Origin: CAG-791 sp963596015
Lineage (GTDB): Bacteria > Bacillota > Clostridia > Lachnospirales > Lachnospiraceae
Reading direction: 5' to 3'
DNA length: 64,000 nt
Assembly (NCBI GenBank): GCA_963596015.1
Contig: CAVBJS010000001.1
Span: 69,268 to 133,267, forward strand
Position 1 is the first letter of the stretch. Each line of letters starts with the position of its first letter. Of the stretch, positions 26,161 to 34,618 are shown one piece after another. The translations under genes were made by a program, and so were the position numbers. A model generated the notes under the pieces. It was not told the origin of the DNA. It worked only from the letters and a program-made list of their open reading frames with translations, and did no database searches.

Positions 26161-27366
26161 ATGTCTGAACTCGAAATGCACAAACAGCTTGAACGCAAAA
26201 TCCCGGTGGCCCCTCTGGCCCTGGTAGTCCACCCTTCCGCACAGGAACTGGGAAATAAGGTAGATGCCTATATCTCTGCCTTCCGTAAAGCTGATCACAA
26301 TATTGCCAAGAACGATCCCGCCTTTGAGGATTATCAGCAGGACAGCTACCTGATGAACATTCCCTGCATACGCTTTGGCACCGGCGAAGGAAAGGCAGTC
26401 CTCACCGAATCAGCCAGAGGCAAGGATGTCTATCTGCTCATTGATGTATGCAATTATTCCATGACCTATGAGATGAACGGCTTTGTGAACCATTGCTCTC
26501 CCGACGATCTCTTCCAGGACTTAAAGCGCATGATCACCGCCATCAACGGCAAGGCAAGACGTCTTACCGTCATCATGCCCTTCTTATATGAAGGCCGTCA
26601 GCATAAGAGAAGCGGCCGTGAGTCTCTGGATGCCGCTCTTATGTTCAAAGAGCTGGCAGATATGGGCGTTGCCAATTTCATCACCTTTGATGCCCATGAT
26701 CCCCGCATTCAGAATTCCGCCCCTTTGACCGACTTCGACAATTTCATGCCTCCCTACCAGTTCCTCCGCTCCCTGATGGACGTAGAGCATGACCTGATCC
26801 TGGACAAGGATCATATCACTGTTATCAGCCCGGACGAAGGTGCTCTGGACAGAGCCGTCTATTTCGCTACTGTGATCGGCGCCGATGTAGGTATGTTCTA
26901 TAAGCGTCGTGATTACTCTGTCATCATCAACGGCAAGAATCCTATCGTGGCCCACGACTTCCTGGGCAATGACATTGAGGGCAAGGATGTTATCGTCATC
27001 GATGATATGATCTCCTCCGGCGGCAGTATGCTTGATACCTCCAGACAGCTGAAGATGGAGCGTCATGCTAAGCGAGTCTTTATCTGCTGTACCTTCGGCC
27101 TGTTTACCGACGGCTTAGCCCAGTTCGATGAAGCCTACGAAAAAGGATGGTTTGACCGGGTCATCACTACGAACCTGACCTACCAGATCCCGGAATTATT
27201 TACCCGTCCCTACCACGTCAGTGCGGATATGAGTAAGTATATGGCTACCATCATCGATTACCTGAACCACGATACCTCCGCTGCCTCCATCTCCACCCCT
27301 ACCACCAAGATCAGCGAGATCATGGAGAAGTACGCCAAGGAGCAGGAAAAGGACGTTCTCTCCTGA
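26161..27366 (+). CDS. prs: Ribose-phosphate pyrophosphokinase
   Basis: Makes PRPP from ribose 5-phosphate and ATP for nucleotide, His, Trp and NAD synthesis. At 401 residues it is a long clostridial variant of the about 315-residue family. It keeps the PRPP loop VIVIDDMISSGGS, ITFDAHDPRIQN and VISPDEGALDRA. About 70 residues at the N-terminus and 40 at the C-terminus differ from the classical enzyme. The gene is monocistronic, with its own promoter and two terminators. Confidence 0.9.
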   Translation: MSELEMHKQLERKIPVAPLALVVHPSAQELGNKVDAYISAFRKADHNIAKNDPAFEDYQQDSYLMNIPCIRFGTGEGKAVLTESARGKDVYLLIDVCNYSMTYEMNGFVNHCSPDDLFQDLKRMITAINGKARRLTVIMPFLYEGRQHKRSGRESLDAALMFKELADMGVANFITFDAHDPRIQNSAPLTDFDNFMPPYQFLRSLMDVEHDLILDKDHITVISPDEGALDRAVYFATVIGADVGMFYKRRDYSVIINGKNPIVAHDFLGNDIEGKDVIVIDDMISSGGSMLDTSRQLKMERHAKRVFICCTFGLFTDGLAQFDEAYEKGWFDRVITTNLTYQIPELFTRPYHVSADMSKYMATIIDYLNHDTSAASISTPTTKISEIMEKYAKEQEKDVLS

Positions 27367-27436
27367 TCCTATCCCCAAGAGGATCCGTATAGGGGATACG
27401 AAGAAAATGAAGTTTTGAAGAAAGATTTCAACGCAG

Positions 27437-27474
27437 CAGCCGGCCGCCACGTAAGCGTGACGACCGGCTGTTTT
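27437..27474 (+). terminator. First terminator after prs
   Basis: CAGCCGG pairs with CCGGCTG around an inner CACG/CGTG stem, followed by TTTTG. Confidence 0.7.
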
Positions 27475-27493
27475 GTGCTTTTCTGAAACATAT

Positions 27494-27522
27494 AAAAGCA
27501 GCGGGATTCCCGCTGCTTTTTT
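27494..27522. terminator. Bidirectional terminator between prs and the XRE-cupin gene
   Basis: AAAAGCAGCGGG and CCCGCTGCTTTT form a 12-bp stem with a 3-nt loop, T-rich on both strands. It serves both convergent genes. Confidence 0.9.
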
Positions 27523-28095
27523 CTACACCCGCAAATGGGTATAATCCAGGAAATAGCAGATGCATCTGGCTGTTTCCTCCCCGTTATTGCGGTAGATATG
27601 AGTCTGATCTGTCTCTAGCTTATAAATCTGTTCTTTGGTGATCTCCTGCACGTGATCATGACACTCTACGGTCAGGATCCCTTCCGTGACACAGATATAC
27701 TCTCTGGTATTCTCCCCATGACTACCGCTGACATAGGAGCCTCCCGGCTCCACATCGATGCGATAGACCTCCATGGCCTGTGAATCCTCAAAAGGAAAGC
27801 AGTTCCAAACCTTGTATAAACCTGTCACCTCTTTGATAGGCACCAGTTTTTCAGGGTCCACCAGACAGTAATCCTGCCTGGGCGTGGAGGTCAGGGCCTG
27901 AAAATCGATCCGCAGGCCGCTGGTGATCTTGGCCAGTACCCCAAGGGAAGGGTTGGCTGTACCTTTTTCGATCTGGGCCAGCATGCTCTTGCTGACGCCG
28001 GTCTGTTCGGCTACCCTATCAAGGCTCATGCCCTTGGCCTGCCGGATCCGTTTTAAGTTCACCGATACATTGTAAGACAAATAATCCTGACTCAT
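27523..28095 (-). CDS. XRE-family regulator with C-terminal cupin domain
   Basis: DNA-binding regulator, 190 residues. The helix-turn-helix spans about residues 12-65 (LKRIRQAKGMSLDRVAEQTG, VSKSMLAQIEKG). The cupin fold at about 110-185 (PGGSYVSGSHGENTREYICV) could sense a small molecule. This architecture is shared with PuuR-like and other amino acid or polyamine regulators. It lies 57 bp after the APC permease gene, which it may control. The upstream sequence is AT-rich with no clear ribosome site. Ligand unknown. Confidence 0.8.
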   Translation of the reverse strand: MSQDYLSYNVSVNLKRIRQAKGMSLDRVAEQTGVSKSMLAQIEKGTANPSLGVLAKITSGLRIDFQALTSTPRQDYCLVDPEKLVPIKEVTGLYKVWNCFPFEDSQAMEVYRIDVEPGGSYVSGSHGENTREYICVTEGILTVECHDHVQEITKEQIYKLETDQTHIYRNNGEETARCICYFLDYTHLRV

Positions 28096-28152
28096 TCTTT
28101 ATTTTTATTCTTTATCTTTATTCTTTTCTGCTGCAGCGTTCCTGCTTTCCTA

Positions 28153-29676
28153 TCAGACTGCCATCTTCTCCAGCACACGGTCAATAGCTTCGTCGATGAC
28201 CTTATCCAGCTCTTCCTCGTCTGCTTCCGGCATCAGGGTAGCCGCATCCTCATCGGAGATCAGCTCTACCAGTGTACCGAAGGACTCCTTGTACTTTCTC
28301 TTGCACAGTACATAGAACACTGCCCCCAGTGCACTCCAGGCAAATACCATACCCCACTCCTGCACGGCCAGCGTGCCGCCGCTCTCAGGAATAATGTACA
28401 TAGCTACCATGAAACCGGACAAGAGCACTGCCATGGTACCTACAAACTTATAGTGCTTTACCCGGTAAGGTCTGGGCATATCAGGCTCTTTCTTTCGAAG
28501 GATCAGGAAAGAGATGGCAACCATGCAGTAAGCCAGACAGCAGCCGAAGTTGCCTGCATCGCTGATCCAGACTAACATTTTTCTGCCTGCAAAAGGAGCC
28601 AGCATAGTCAGCGCACCAATAAGGATCAGGGCATTGATAGGGGTCTTGTGCTTGGGATGAAGCTTTGCAAAAAACTTAGGGATCATGTAGGACTCTGCCA
28701 TGGAATACATAGCACGGGAACCGCCCAGCAGGAAGGAATTCCAGGATGTGACGATACCGCACATGCCACCTACAATGATGACCTTTGCCATTACCTGGGT
28801 ATTAAAAGCCGCTGCCATGGCGTCAGCCGTTACAAGACCTGTTGCGCTCTCTGATGCTGCAATGGCATCCGGGTTCATAACAAGACCTACTGCCACGATG
28901 ACCAGTGCATAGAAAATAACTGCCAGCACCACGGAAAGGATCAGCATCTTACCGATCTTCTTAGGCGGTACATTGATCTCCTCTGCCGCCTGAGGAATAA
29001 CGTCAAAACCAATGAAATAAAAGGGAGATAAAACAGCCACGCCGATGACAGCCTTTAAATTGACGCCAAGGGTAGTGCCGGCAAACATCTGGCCGTTTAA
29101 GTTATCTACCGTGCCGTTGATCACGGAAGCTACGATCAGCAGGATGCCGGCGCCGCCGATGATGCAGGTCAGAATAGTCTGCAGGATAGCTGCTGTCTTG
29201 GCACCGATGATATTGATCATCATGATCAGGAAAGCCACGATAATGGCCACCGCCAGCCAGGATGCATAGACATCAAAACCTGCGATCGTATACAGGTAGC
29301 CTTTCAGGAAGCCGGGCCACAGATAGGTAATGATGGTGGGAAATGCGCAGGCCTCAAAGCATGCTACACTGACGTAACCTAAAATGATCATCCAGGTACA
29401 GATAAAAGAGCCTGTAGCTCCCATAGCCCGATAGCTGAACACATGCTCACCGCCGCACTGGGGCATGGCTGCCGTCAACTCCGCATAAGTCAGGCCGATG
29501 AAGAAGATCATGACGCCGCCCAGTACGAAACCGAGAGCTGCTCCCAGGACACCGCCCTTCTGGATCCATCCGCCGGAGGAAACTACCCAGCCCCAACCGA
29601 TCATAGCGCCGAAGGCGATCACCAGGATATCCCAGGCATTAAATACTTTGTCAAATTCCGATTTTTTCTGTTCCAT
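28153..29676 (-). CDS. APC-family amino acid permease
   Basis: Cytoplasmic membrane transporter with about 12-14 hydrophobic segments. The N-terminal helix reads LVIAFGAMIGWGWVVSSGGW, matching the GxG substrate-binding turn of APC transporters. An acidic C-terminal tail (EADEEELDKVIDEAIDRVLE) is unusual but not unique. 507 residues. It starts 11 bp after the cytidylate-kinase-like gene and precedes the XRE-cupin regulator, suggesting one transcription unit. Substrate (amino acid, polyamine or related amine) cannot be read from sequence. Confidence 0.85.
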   Translation of the reverse strand: MEQKKSEFDKVFNAWDILVIAFGAMIGWGWVVSSGGWIQKGGVLGAALGFVLGGVMIFFIGLTYAELTAAMPQCGGEHVFSYRAMGATGSFICTWMIILGYVSVACFEACAFPTIITYLWPGFLKGYLYTIAGFDVYASWLAVAIIVAFLIMMINIIGAKTAAILQTILTCIIGGAGILLIVASVINGTVDNLNGQMFAGTTLGVNLKAVIGVAVLSPFYFIGFDVIPQAAEEINVPPKKIGKMLILSVVLAVIFYALVIVAVGLVMNPDAIAASESATGLVTADAMAAAFNTQVMAKVIIVGGMCGIVTSWNSFLLGGSRAMYSMAESYMIPKFFAKLHPKHKTPINALILIGALTMLAPFAGRKMLVWISDAGNFGCCLAYCMVAISFLILRKKEPDMPRPYRVKHYKFVGTMAVLLSGFMVAMYIIPESGGTLAVQEWGMVFAWSALGAVFYVLCKRKYKESFGTLVELISDEDAATLMPEADEEELDKVIDEAIDRVLEKMAV

Positions 29677-29687
29677 ATCCCGTCCCC

Positions 29688-30299
29688 CTACTTCTGAAAT
29701 ACTTTTCCGGCTACTGCTTCAATAAGTTCTGCGGTACCATCCACTCCCAGCAGACTGCTGTCGATCAGCATATCTCTGTTGTGACGGTCACCGCGGTTGC
29801 TGCCGGTCAATGCCAGATGTCTTTTGTGATAGCGCTTATCCTTCTCCACCACCAAAAGCTTTGCATCATTTTCCGACAGGTTGTGACTCTTCATCACATT
29901 CTGGATGCGCACCTCATCGGGAGAATAGATAAAGACGCGAAGGATAGGTTTCTGCTCTTTCAGAATATAATCGGCAGAACGACCGATGATGACGCAGGAC
30001 TCCCTGTCTGCCAGCTTCCGGATGATAGTCTTCTGCACGTGAATGGCTCGCTCCGTCAGATCCGCATACTTGGAAAAAGAACCGCGGACATCTCCCTCTG
30101 CGCCTTTGCCGGCGATGGTGACGCCCTCTTCTACTTTTTCCATGATATCCTTAGGGATCCCTACTTCCTTGATGATCTCATCCACCGTATCACGGTCATA
30201 AAACTTGATGCCAAGGTCCTGGGCTACCTTTTTACCGATCTGATTTCCTTTGGCACCGTATTCGCATCCTATGGTTATTACAAGATGTGTCTGTGTCAT
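29688..30299 (-). CDS. Cytidylate-kinase-like family protein
   Basis: P-loop NTPase of the AAA_26/cytidylate-kinase-like group, 203 residues. The opening HLVITIGCEYGAKGNQIGKK is the atypical P-loop, followed by YDRDTVDEI, IIGRSADYIL and RVFIYSP. These proteins are common in Clostridia, often next to transporters; a true CMP kinase role is not established. I start at 30299 (AGGAGG 5 nt upstream); the longer frame to 30422 runs through an inverted repeat. Confidence 0.8.
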   Translation of the reverse strand: MTQTHLVITIGCEYGAKGNQIGKKVAQDLGIKFYDRDTVDEIIKEVGIPKDIMEKVEEGVTIAGKGAEGDVRGSFSKYADLTERAIHVQKTIIRKLADRESCVIIGRSADYILKEQKPILRVFIYSPDEVRIQNVMKSHNLSENDAKLLVVEKDKRYHKRHLALTGSNRGDRHNRDMLIDSSLLGVDGTAELIEAVAGKVFQK

Positions 30300-30344
30300 G
30301 CTTTCCTCCTGTTCTATATTCAGCCAGTCTTCACATTCTTCGTT

Positions 30345-30426
30345 GCTGTTCAGACGCCAGCCATGCGTCCGGGCTTTGGAACACCTCCGACAGGCCCTGC
30401 CCCATGGCTGATGGCTGAACACCAGC
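30345..30426. repeat. Inverted repeat upstream of the cytidylate-kinase-like gene (family 1 variant)
   Basis: TGTTCAG near 30347 pairs with CTGAACA near 30416, and CAGCCATG pairs with CATGGCTG inside. Same TTCAG...CTGAAC ends as the GTTACCGTTC family but a different outer sequence. Confidence 0.65.
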
Positions 30427-30614
30427 GCTTCTTACCGTCCTCGAAATATGGAATACCGGCTTTCTTTCTATATAAAAAGGGCGCACAAACCAAATGGTCT
30501 GTGACGCCCTCGTCTTGCCGGCCTGCCTGTATCATCAGGCAAACCCTCTTTTCGGTCAAATCAACTCCACACCGAATTCTTTTATCATGCATGCGTTTTA
30601 TGAACGCATTTGTT

Positions 30615-31832
30615 TTATTTCTCCAGAGCCTTTACGGTCTCATCCAGGATAGCAGCTGCCTTGTCGCAATCTTCCTCAGTAACAATGAGCGGCGGGATCA
30701 TGCGGATGATGTGGGCACCGATAGCAGTGATCAGGAGCTTTCTGTCCAGTGCGCCGTGCTTTACATCTACACCCTTGATGGTATCGTCAAATTCTACGCC
30801 TACCAGCAGTCCCTGGTGTCTTACTTCCTTTACATGAGGAAGCTTCTCTAACTTGGCTGCGAAGTAATCGCCTACCTTCTTGGCATTGCCTGCCAGATCC
30901 TTGTCAAGCAGCTCATTTACCTCTGCATAAGCAGCTGCGCAGCTTACGGGATGGCCGCCGAAGGTGGTGCCGTGAGAGCCGGGGGTAAATGCCTTTGCTA
31001 CCTTCTCTGTTGCGCAGATAGCGCCGATAGGCATACCGCCGCCAAGGCCCTTGGCCATAGAAACGATATCGGGCTTGATGCCGTAGTTCATGTAAGACAT
31101 AACGGCACCGGTTCTGCACCAGCCGGTCTGTACTTCATCGATCAGCAGCAGCATATCGTGCTCATCACAGTACTTGCGAAGGCCCTGTAAGAATTCCTTG
31201 GTGGCAGGATGTACACCGCCCTCACCCTGTACAGGCTCTACCATGATAGCGATGGTATTCTCGGTGCAAGCATCTTCAAATGCCTTCAGGTCATTGAAGG
31301 GTGCATAGGAGAAGCCGTAGGTCATGGGACCGAAACCTACCTGGCATGCATTGCCGGGCTGGCCGGTTGCGGACATAGCACCGAAGGTTCTGCCGTGGAA
31401 GCCTTCCTTTGCGGTTACGATATGGTATCTGTTGGAACCATAGTTCTCTACGCCGTACTTACGAGCCATCTTGATCATAGCCTCGTTGGCCTCGGTACCG
31501 GAATTCTGGAAGAAGATCTTGTCCATGCCGATGGTCTCGCAGACCTTCTCAGCCAACAGTGCCTGGGGAATGGTATAAGGATAGTTGAAGGTGTGCATAA
31601 CATCGCCTACCTGATCCTTTACGGCTTCCACTACCTTAGGGTTGCAGTTGCCGGCATTGTTAACAGCGATACCGCCGTAGAAATCAAGATAAGGAGTCTT
31701 GTTCTCATCATAGAGATACATTCCCTCTGCTGTCTCTGCAAGGAAATCAAAACGCTCATAGGTCTCGATCATGTACTTATTAACTTTGTCCTTAATGTCC
31801 TGTACTGTTAAACCTGTGTCTGCCAACTTCAT
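30615..31832 (-). CDS. argD: Acetylornithine aminotransferase (class III, ArgD-like)
   Basis: PLP-dependent aminotransferase, 405 residues. ArgD landmarks: YLDFYGGIAVNNAGNCNP, NSGTEANEAMIKMARKYG, EGFHGRTFGAMSATGQ, LLIDEVQTGWCRTG and the PLP-lysine segment SMAKGLGGGMPIGA. The start at 31832 follows AAGGAGG; the frame extends upstream into the structured leader. No other arginine gene is nearby, so it may also serve lysine or another omega-amino substrate. Its 5' leader holds a terminator, implying attenuation. Confidence 0.85.
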   Translation of the reverse strand: MKLADTGLTVQDIKDKVNKYMIETYERFDFLAETAEGMYLYDENKTPYLDFYGGIAVNNAGNCNPKVVEAVKDQVGDVMHTFNYPYTIPQALLAEKVCETIGMDKIFFQNSGTEANEAMIKMARKYGVENYGSNRYHIVTAKEGFHGRTFGAMSATGQPGNACQVGFGPMTYGFSYAPFNDLKAFEDACTENTIAIMVEPVQGEGGVHPATKEFLQGLRKYCDEHDMLLLIDEVQTGWCRTGAVMSYMNYGIKPDIVSMAKGLGGGMPIGAICATEKVAKAFTPGSHGTTFGGHPVSCAAAYAEVNELLDKDLAGNAKKVGDYFAAKLEKLPHVKEVRHQGLLVGVEFDDTIKGVDVKHGALDRKLLITAIGAHIIRMIPPLIVTEEDCDKAAAILDETVKALEK

Positions 31833-31851
31833 GATTTCTTCCTCCTTCTTA

Positions 31852-31888
31852 TGCAGGCACGACCGTGCCCGCCTCCAGGCGCCTGCAC
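31852..31888 (-). promoter_or_regulatory. Hairpin just upstream of the argD ribosome site
   Basis: TGCAGGC pairs with GCCTGCA, enclosing GCACG/CGTGC. It ends about 10 nt before AAGGAGG, so it could affect translation. Confidence 0.55.
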
Positions 31889-31892
31889 AAAT

Positions 31893-31936
31893 AAAAAAGA
31901 GCAAAGGCATGCGATTCCTCGCGAGCACCTTTGCTC
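31893..31936 (-). terminator. Intrinsic terminator in the argD leader (candidate attenuator)
   Basis: Minus strand GAGCAAAGG pairs with CCTTTGCTC, followed by TTTTTT. It lies between the promoter at 31968-31996 and the argD start, so it would stop most transcripts unless overridden. No T-box or other known riboswitch was recognised upstream; the leader before the stem is only about 30 nt. Confidence 0.8.
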
Positions 31937-31956
31937 CTTGTTAGCGTCTTTTATTT

Positions 31957-31970
31957 TGTACATGCATACA
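31957..31970. promoter_or_regulatory. Palindrome-like site TGTACATGCATACA over the argD -10
   Basis: TGTA and TACA flank CATGCA and overlap the -10 box of the argD promoter. It could be a repressor operator; an ArgR-type site is possible but not a consensus match. Confidence 0.35.
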
Positions 31971-31996
31971 ATAAACCATCTGCCATATCGTGTCAA
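31968..31996 (-). promoter_or_regulatory. Promoter for argD
   Basis: Minus strand TTGACA, 17-bp spacer, TATTGT: one of the best matches in the window. Confidence 0.85.
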
Positions 31997-32034
31997 CACT
32001 TTTTGTGAAAAATTTTGTATACTTCTGTCGTACA

Positions 32035-32090
32035 GTTACCGTTCACACCCCAGTCAAGGGACAGGCCCCGGCAGAGATGTGAACGGTAAC
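32035..32090. repeat. GTTACCGTTCACA inverted repeat (family 1)
   Basis: Perfect 13-bp arms GTTACCGTTCACA (32035-32047) and TGTGAACGGTAAC (32078-32090) around a 30-nt core with a GGGACAGGCCCCGG segment. It sits upstream of the argD promoter, outside any gene. The flanking 32091-32364 is AT-rich with no recognisable gene. Confidence 0.9.
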
Positions 32091-32364
32091 GCCAAACCAT
32101 GGCTGTCCTGCGCGGGCGAAGATATTTTGGGATATTTTTGTATACCGCACTCGTTTCTTTCGCTGATCTTTTTTGTACACTGTGCCCATTTCTTGTTTAC
32201 TATATTGGACAGCTGTATTTTTGCAGCATACTTACTTTCATACAGTAGTCAAGAGCAGACTATAGGCCAAAGTCCGTACAGAAGCAATTCCTCGCCTCCG
32301 CACAGTAACGATTTCAGGCTTTAGAAATTGCTGCTTTAGAATTTAAGAATTCATTCTTCCAAGA

Positions 32365-33264
32365 TCAGTTCTCTTCCCTGCGTGGTTTCAGAGACAGGAA
32401 CGCCCCCAGATTTCCTCTTTCTCCCCCATGTACGGCTCTGTGAGAAAAGAAAAGGTCACTGTTCTCACAGGTACAGATACCGGAGATGCAAAGATGAGAC
32501 GGCAAGATCCCCGCCTGTTTAAGCTGCCATGCATTGGCTGCCCACATATTCAGTCTGTATTTATCTTCTTCGCCCTGCAGGCCGCCCCGGCGTAAAATAT
32601 CCTGTTCTCTGCAGACATCCGCTCCGAAAGCAGCGCGGAAGATCTCTGCCACATCTTCTCCCACCTCGTAGCAATCGCCGCAGATGGAGGGACCGATGAC
32701 CACCAGCATGGAAGAAGGATCACTGCCGTAGGCTTCCTGCATTTTAGCCACCATTTTGGCGCCGATCTGTCCTGCTGTTCCTCTCCAGCCGGCATGGGCC
32801 AGGCCGATGGCGGGATGCTCCGGATCTAAGAAAAACAAGGGAGTACAGTCTGCATGCAGGGTCACCAGCAAAATGCCGGGTACATCCGTCATTAAGCCGT
32901 CGATATCCTTATAATCTCTCTCCATAGAAAAGCCTTTGCCCCGGTCATCCTCTGTGACTTTCCGGATGTTGCTTGTATGGGTCTGATAAGAAAGGACGAT
33001 ATCCTCCGGCTTTCTGTTAAGCGCCAACGCCGCCCGACGATAATTCTCCCGCACCGCAGACGGATCATCCTTTCTGGAAAGCCCCAGGTTCATGGAGGCA
33101 TAAGGCCCCTTACTTACACCGCCGATACGGGTGGTAAAGCCGTGTTCTGTCAGATCAGTCTCCGACAACAGGGGGAAGGTTACCATGGTAAGCTTCTCTC
33201 CCTCTATCATCTGCTCTGACAAGGTATAGGATATGGACGCATTGTCTGTTGTTTTCACTTTCAT
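32365..33264 (-). CDS. pgeF: Peptidoglycan editing factor PgeF / YfiH-family multicopper-like protein
   Basis: Member of the YfiH (DUF152, laccase-like) family; related E. coli PgeF edits peptidoglycan precursors, and others act on purine nucleosides. Metal-binding residues appear in VTLHADCTPLFF and GLAHAGWRGTAGQIG, plus GPSICGDCYEVG. 299 residues. I start at the second ATG (33264), 5 nt after AGGAGG; the longer frame runs through a hairpin repeat. It follows the rnhB-yraN fusion gene. Which activity it has here is not shown. Confidence 0.85.
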   Translation of the reverse strand: MKVKTTDNASISYTLSEQMIEGEKLTMVTFPLLSETDLTEHGFTTRIGGVSKGPYASMNLGLSRKDDPSAVRENYRRAALALNRKPEDIVLSYQTHTSNIRKVTEDDRGKGFSMERDYKDIDGLMTDVPGILLVTLHADCTPLFFLDPEHPAIGLAHAGWRGTAGQIGAKMVAKMQEAYGSDPSSMLVVIGPSICGDCYEVGEDVAEIFRAAFGADVCREQDILRRGGLQGEEDKYRLNMWAANAWQLKQAGILPSHLCISGICTCENSDLFFSHRAVHGGERGNLGAFLSLKPRREEN

Positions 33265-33330
33265 CATTTCCTCCTTATGCCGCAGCTTGTCTGCGGCACC
33301 GTGAGGAGAAGCCATAAATTTCCGGTTCAA
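33265..33330 (-). repeat. Start-proximal hairpin repeat upstream of pgeF (family 2)
   Basis: Minus strand TTCTCCTCACGGTGCCGCAG then ACAAGCTGCGGCATAAGGAGG. The TGCCGCAG/CTGCGGCA stem sits directly before the Shine-Dalgarno site. Confidence 0.8.
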
Positions 33331-33358
33331 GTAAAGCAGTTTTAAGATCAACTTTTTC

Positions 33359-34558
33359 TCACCACTTATCCTTTCCCCTGTAGGGGAAAGCATCCCTGAT
33401 CCAACGGATCTTCGCCTCACCGCTCTCATTTCTTTCCATGGCCACCACGTCGAAACGCATCGGTCTCGTCTGCTCCAAACGGTTGTTCAGACGATAGTAG
33501 TCAGCTGTTCTGCAGATCGTCTCCTGCTTTTTCAAATGCACAGCCTCCTCCGGTGCCCCGGCGTACTGGCTGTTTCTGTATTTTACTTCGATAAAACAAA
33601 TGCATCCCTCATCTTCACCGATCAGGTCGATCTCTCCCTGATGGCTTCGGAAATTCTTCTCCAGAATCCTCACGCCCTGCTCCTGCAGATACTCCGCCGC
33701 AGCGGATTCCATTTCTGTGCCAAGGCTTCTTTTATTTTGTGCTTCCTGGGCACCTTCCGGTGCTGACTCGACGGGCAGGGAAAAATGGGTGATGAAGCTT
33801 CTTCGATGAATGGGGCAGGGGCCGTATTTTTCCAAAGCTGCTATGTGGTCCTTTGATCCATAACCCTTATTGGCCGCAAAACCATAGGCCGGATAGAGCC
33901 TGTCATATTCCCGCATCAACCGGTCTCTGGTCACCTTGGCCAAAATACTGGCAGCCGCCACAGAGATGCATTTGGCATCTCCCTTGATCACCGGCACCTG
34001 GGGGATGGAAATCCCGGGAATCTGTACCGCATCATTGATCAGTACGGCAGGGGCCGGGGAAAGAGCACTGATGGCCTGGCGCATAGCCTCATAAGTCGCC
34101 TGCAGGATATTGATCTCATCGATCCTGGCAGGCTCCGCAATGCCCACCGACCAGGCGATGGCTTCTTTTGTGATCTGATCGTAAAGCTCTTCTCTTTTCT
34201 GTTCACTGAGTTTCTTGGAGTCATTGACATAGAGCAGATCATGATCCGGGGGCAAAATACAGGCGCCCGCCGCCACCGGACCTGCCAGGGGGCCTCTGCC
34301 CGCCTCATCGATACCGCAGATCAGTCCGCCGTTCTGCAGTAGGATCTGATAAGGAGCCGCCGCCTGCTGCTCGAAAAGCCGCATGCCGTGGACCCGCTTT
34401 TTTTCTTCTTCCAGTTTTTCCAGGCGTCTGGCTGCCTGTTTGCACAGCGTCTGCACGCCGGCCCGTTCGTCCTGACTGTATTCACTGATAAAAGCAGGCA
34501 GCATCGTCTCCGGTGCTGCCTGATATTCTGCCTTGATCTGGGAAATGCTCTTTGCCAT
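33359..34558 (-). CDS. rnhB: RNase HII fused to a YraN/UPF0102-type nuclease-like domain
   Basis: Residues about 75-265 are RNase HII, which removes ribonucleotides and RNA from RNA-DNA hybrids: CGIDEAGRGPLAGP holds catalytic Asp84 and Glu85, with INDAVQIPG and SILAKVTRD following. Residues about 276-399 are a complete UPF0102 (YraN) domain, with GEIDLI (308-313) and EVKYR (324-328), the restriction-endonuclease-like core. In many bacteria rnhB and yraN are adjacent separate genes; here they share one frame. An N-terminal helical extension of about 75 residues is typical of the Firmicute RNase HII. 399 residues in total. Confidence 0.92.
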   Translation of the reverse strand: MAKSISQIKAEYQAAPETMLPAFISEYSQDERAGVQTLCKQAARRLEKLEEEKKRVHGMRLFEQQAAAPYQILLQNGGLICGIDEAGRGPLAGPVAAGACILPPDHDLLYVNDSKKLSEQKREELYDQITKEAIAWSVGIAEPARIDEINILQATYEAMRQAISALSPAPAVLINDAVQIPGISIPQVPVIKGDAKCISVAAASILAKVTRDRLMREYDRLYPAYGFAANKGYGSKDHIAALEKYGPCPIHRRSFITHFSLPVESAPEGAQEAQNKRSLGTEMESAAAEYLQEQGVRILEKNFRSHQGEIDLIGEDEGCICFIEVKYRNSQYAGAPEEAVHLKKQETICRTADYYRLNNRLEQTRPMRFDVVAMERNESGEAKIRWIRDAFPYRGKDKW

Positions 34559-34618
34559 AGACTCTCCGTTTCCTCTTCTCTCTGTTGCCGTTCATCTGCG
34601 AAATCATGAGGGATTTTC

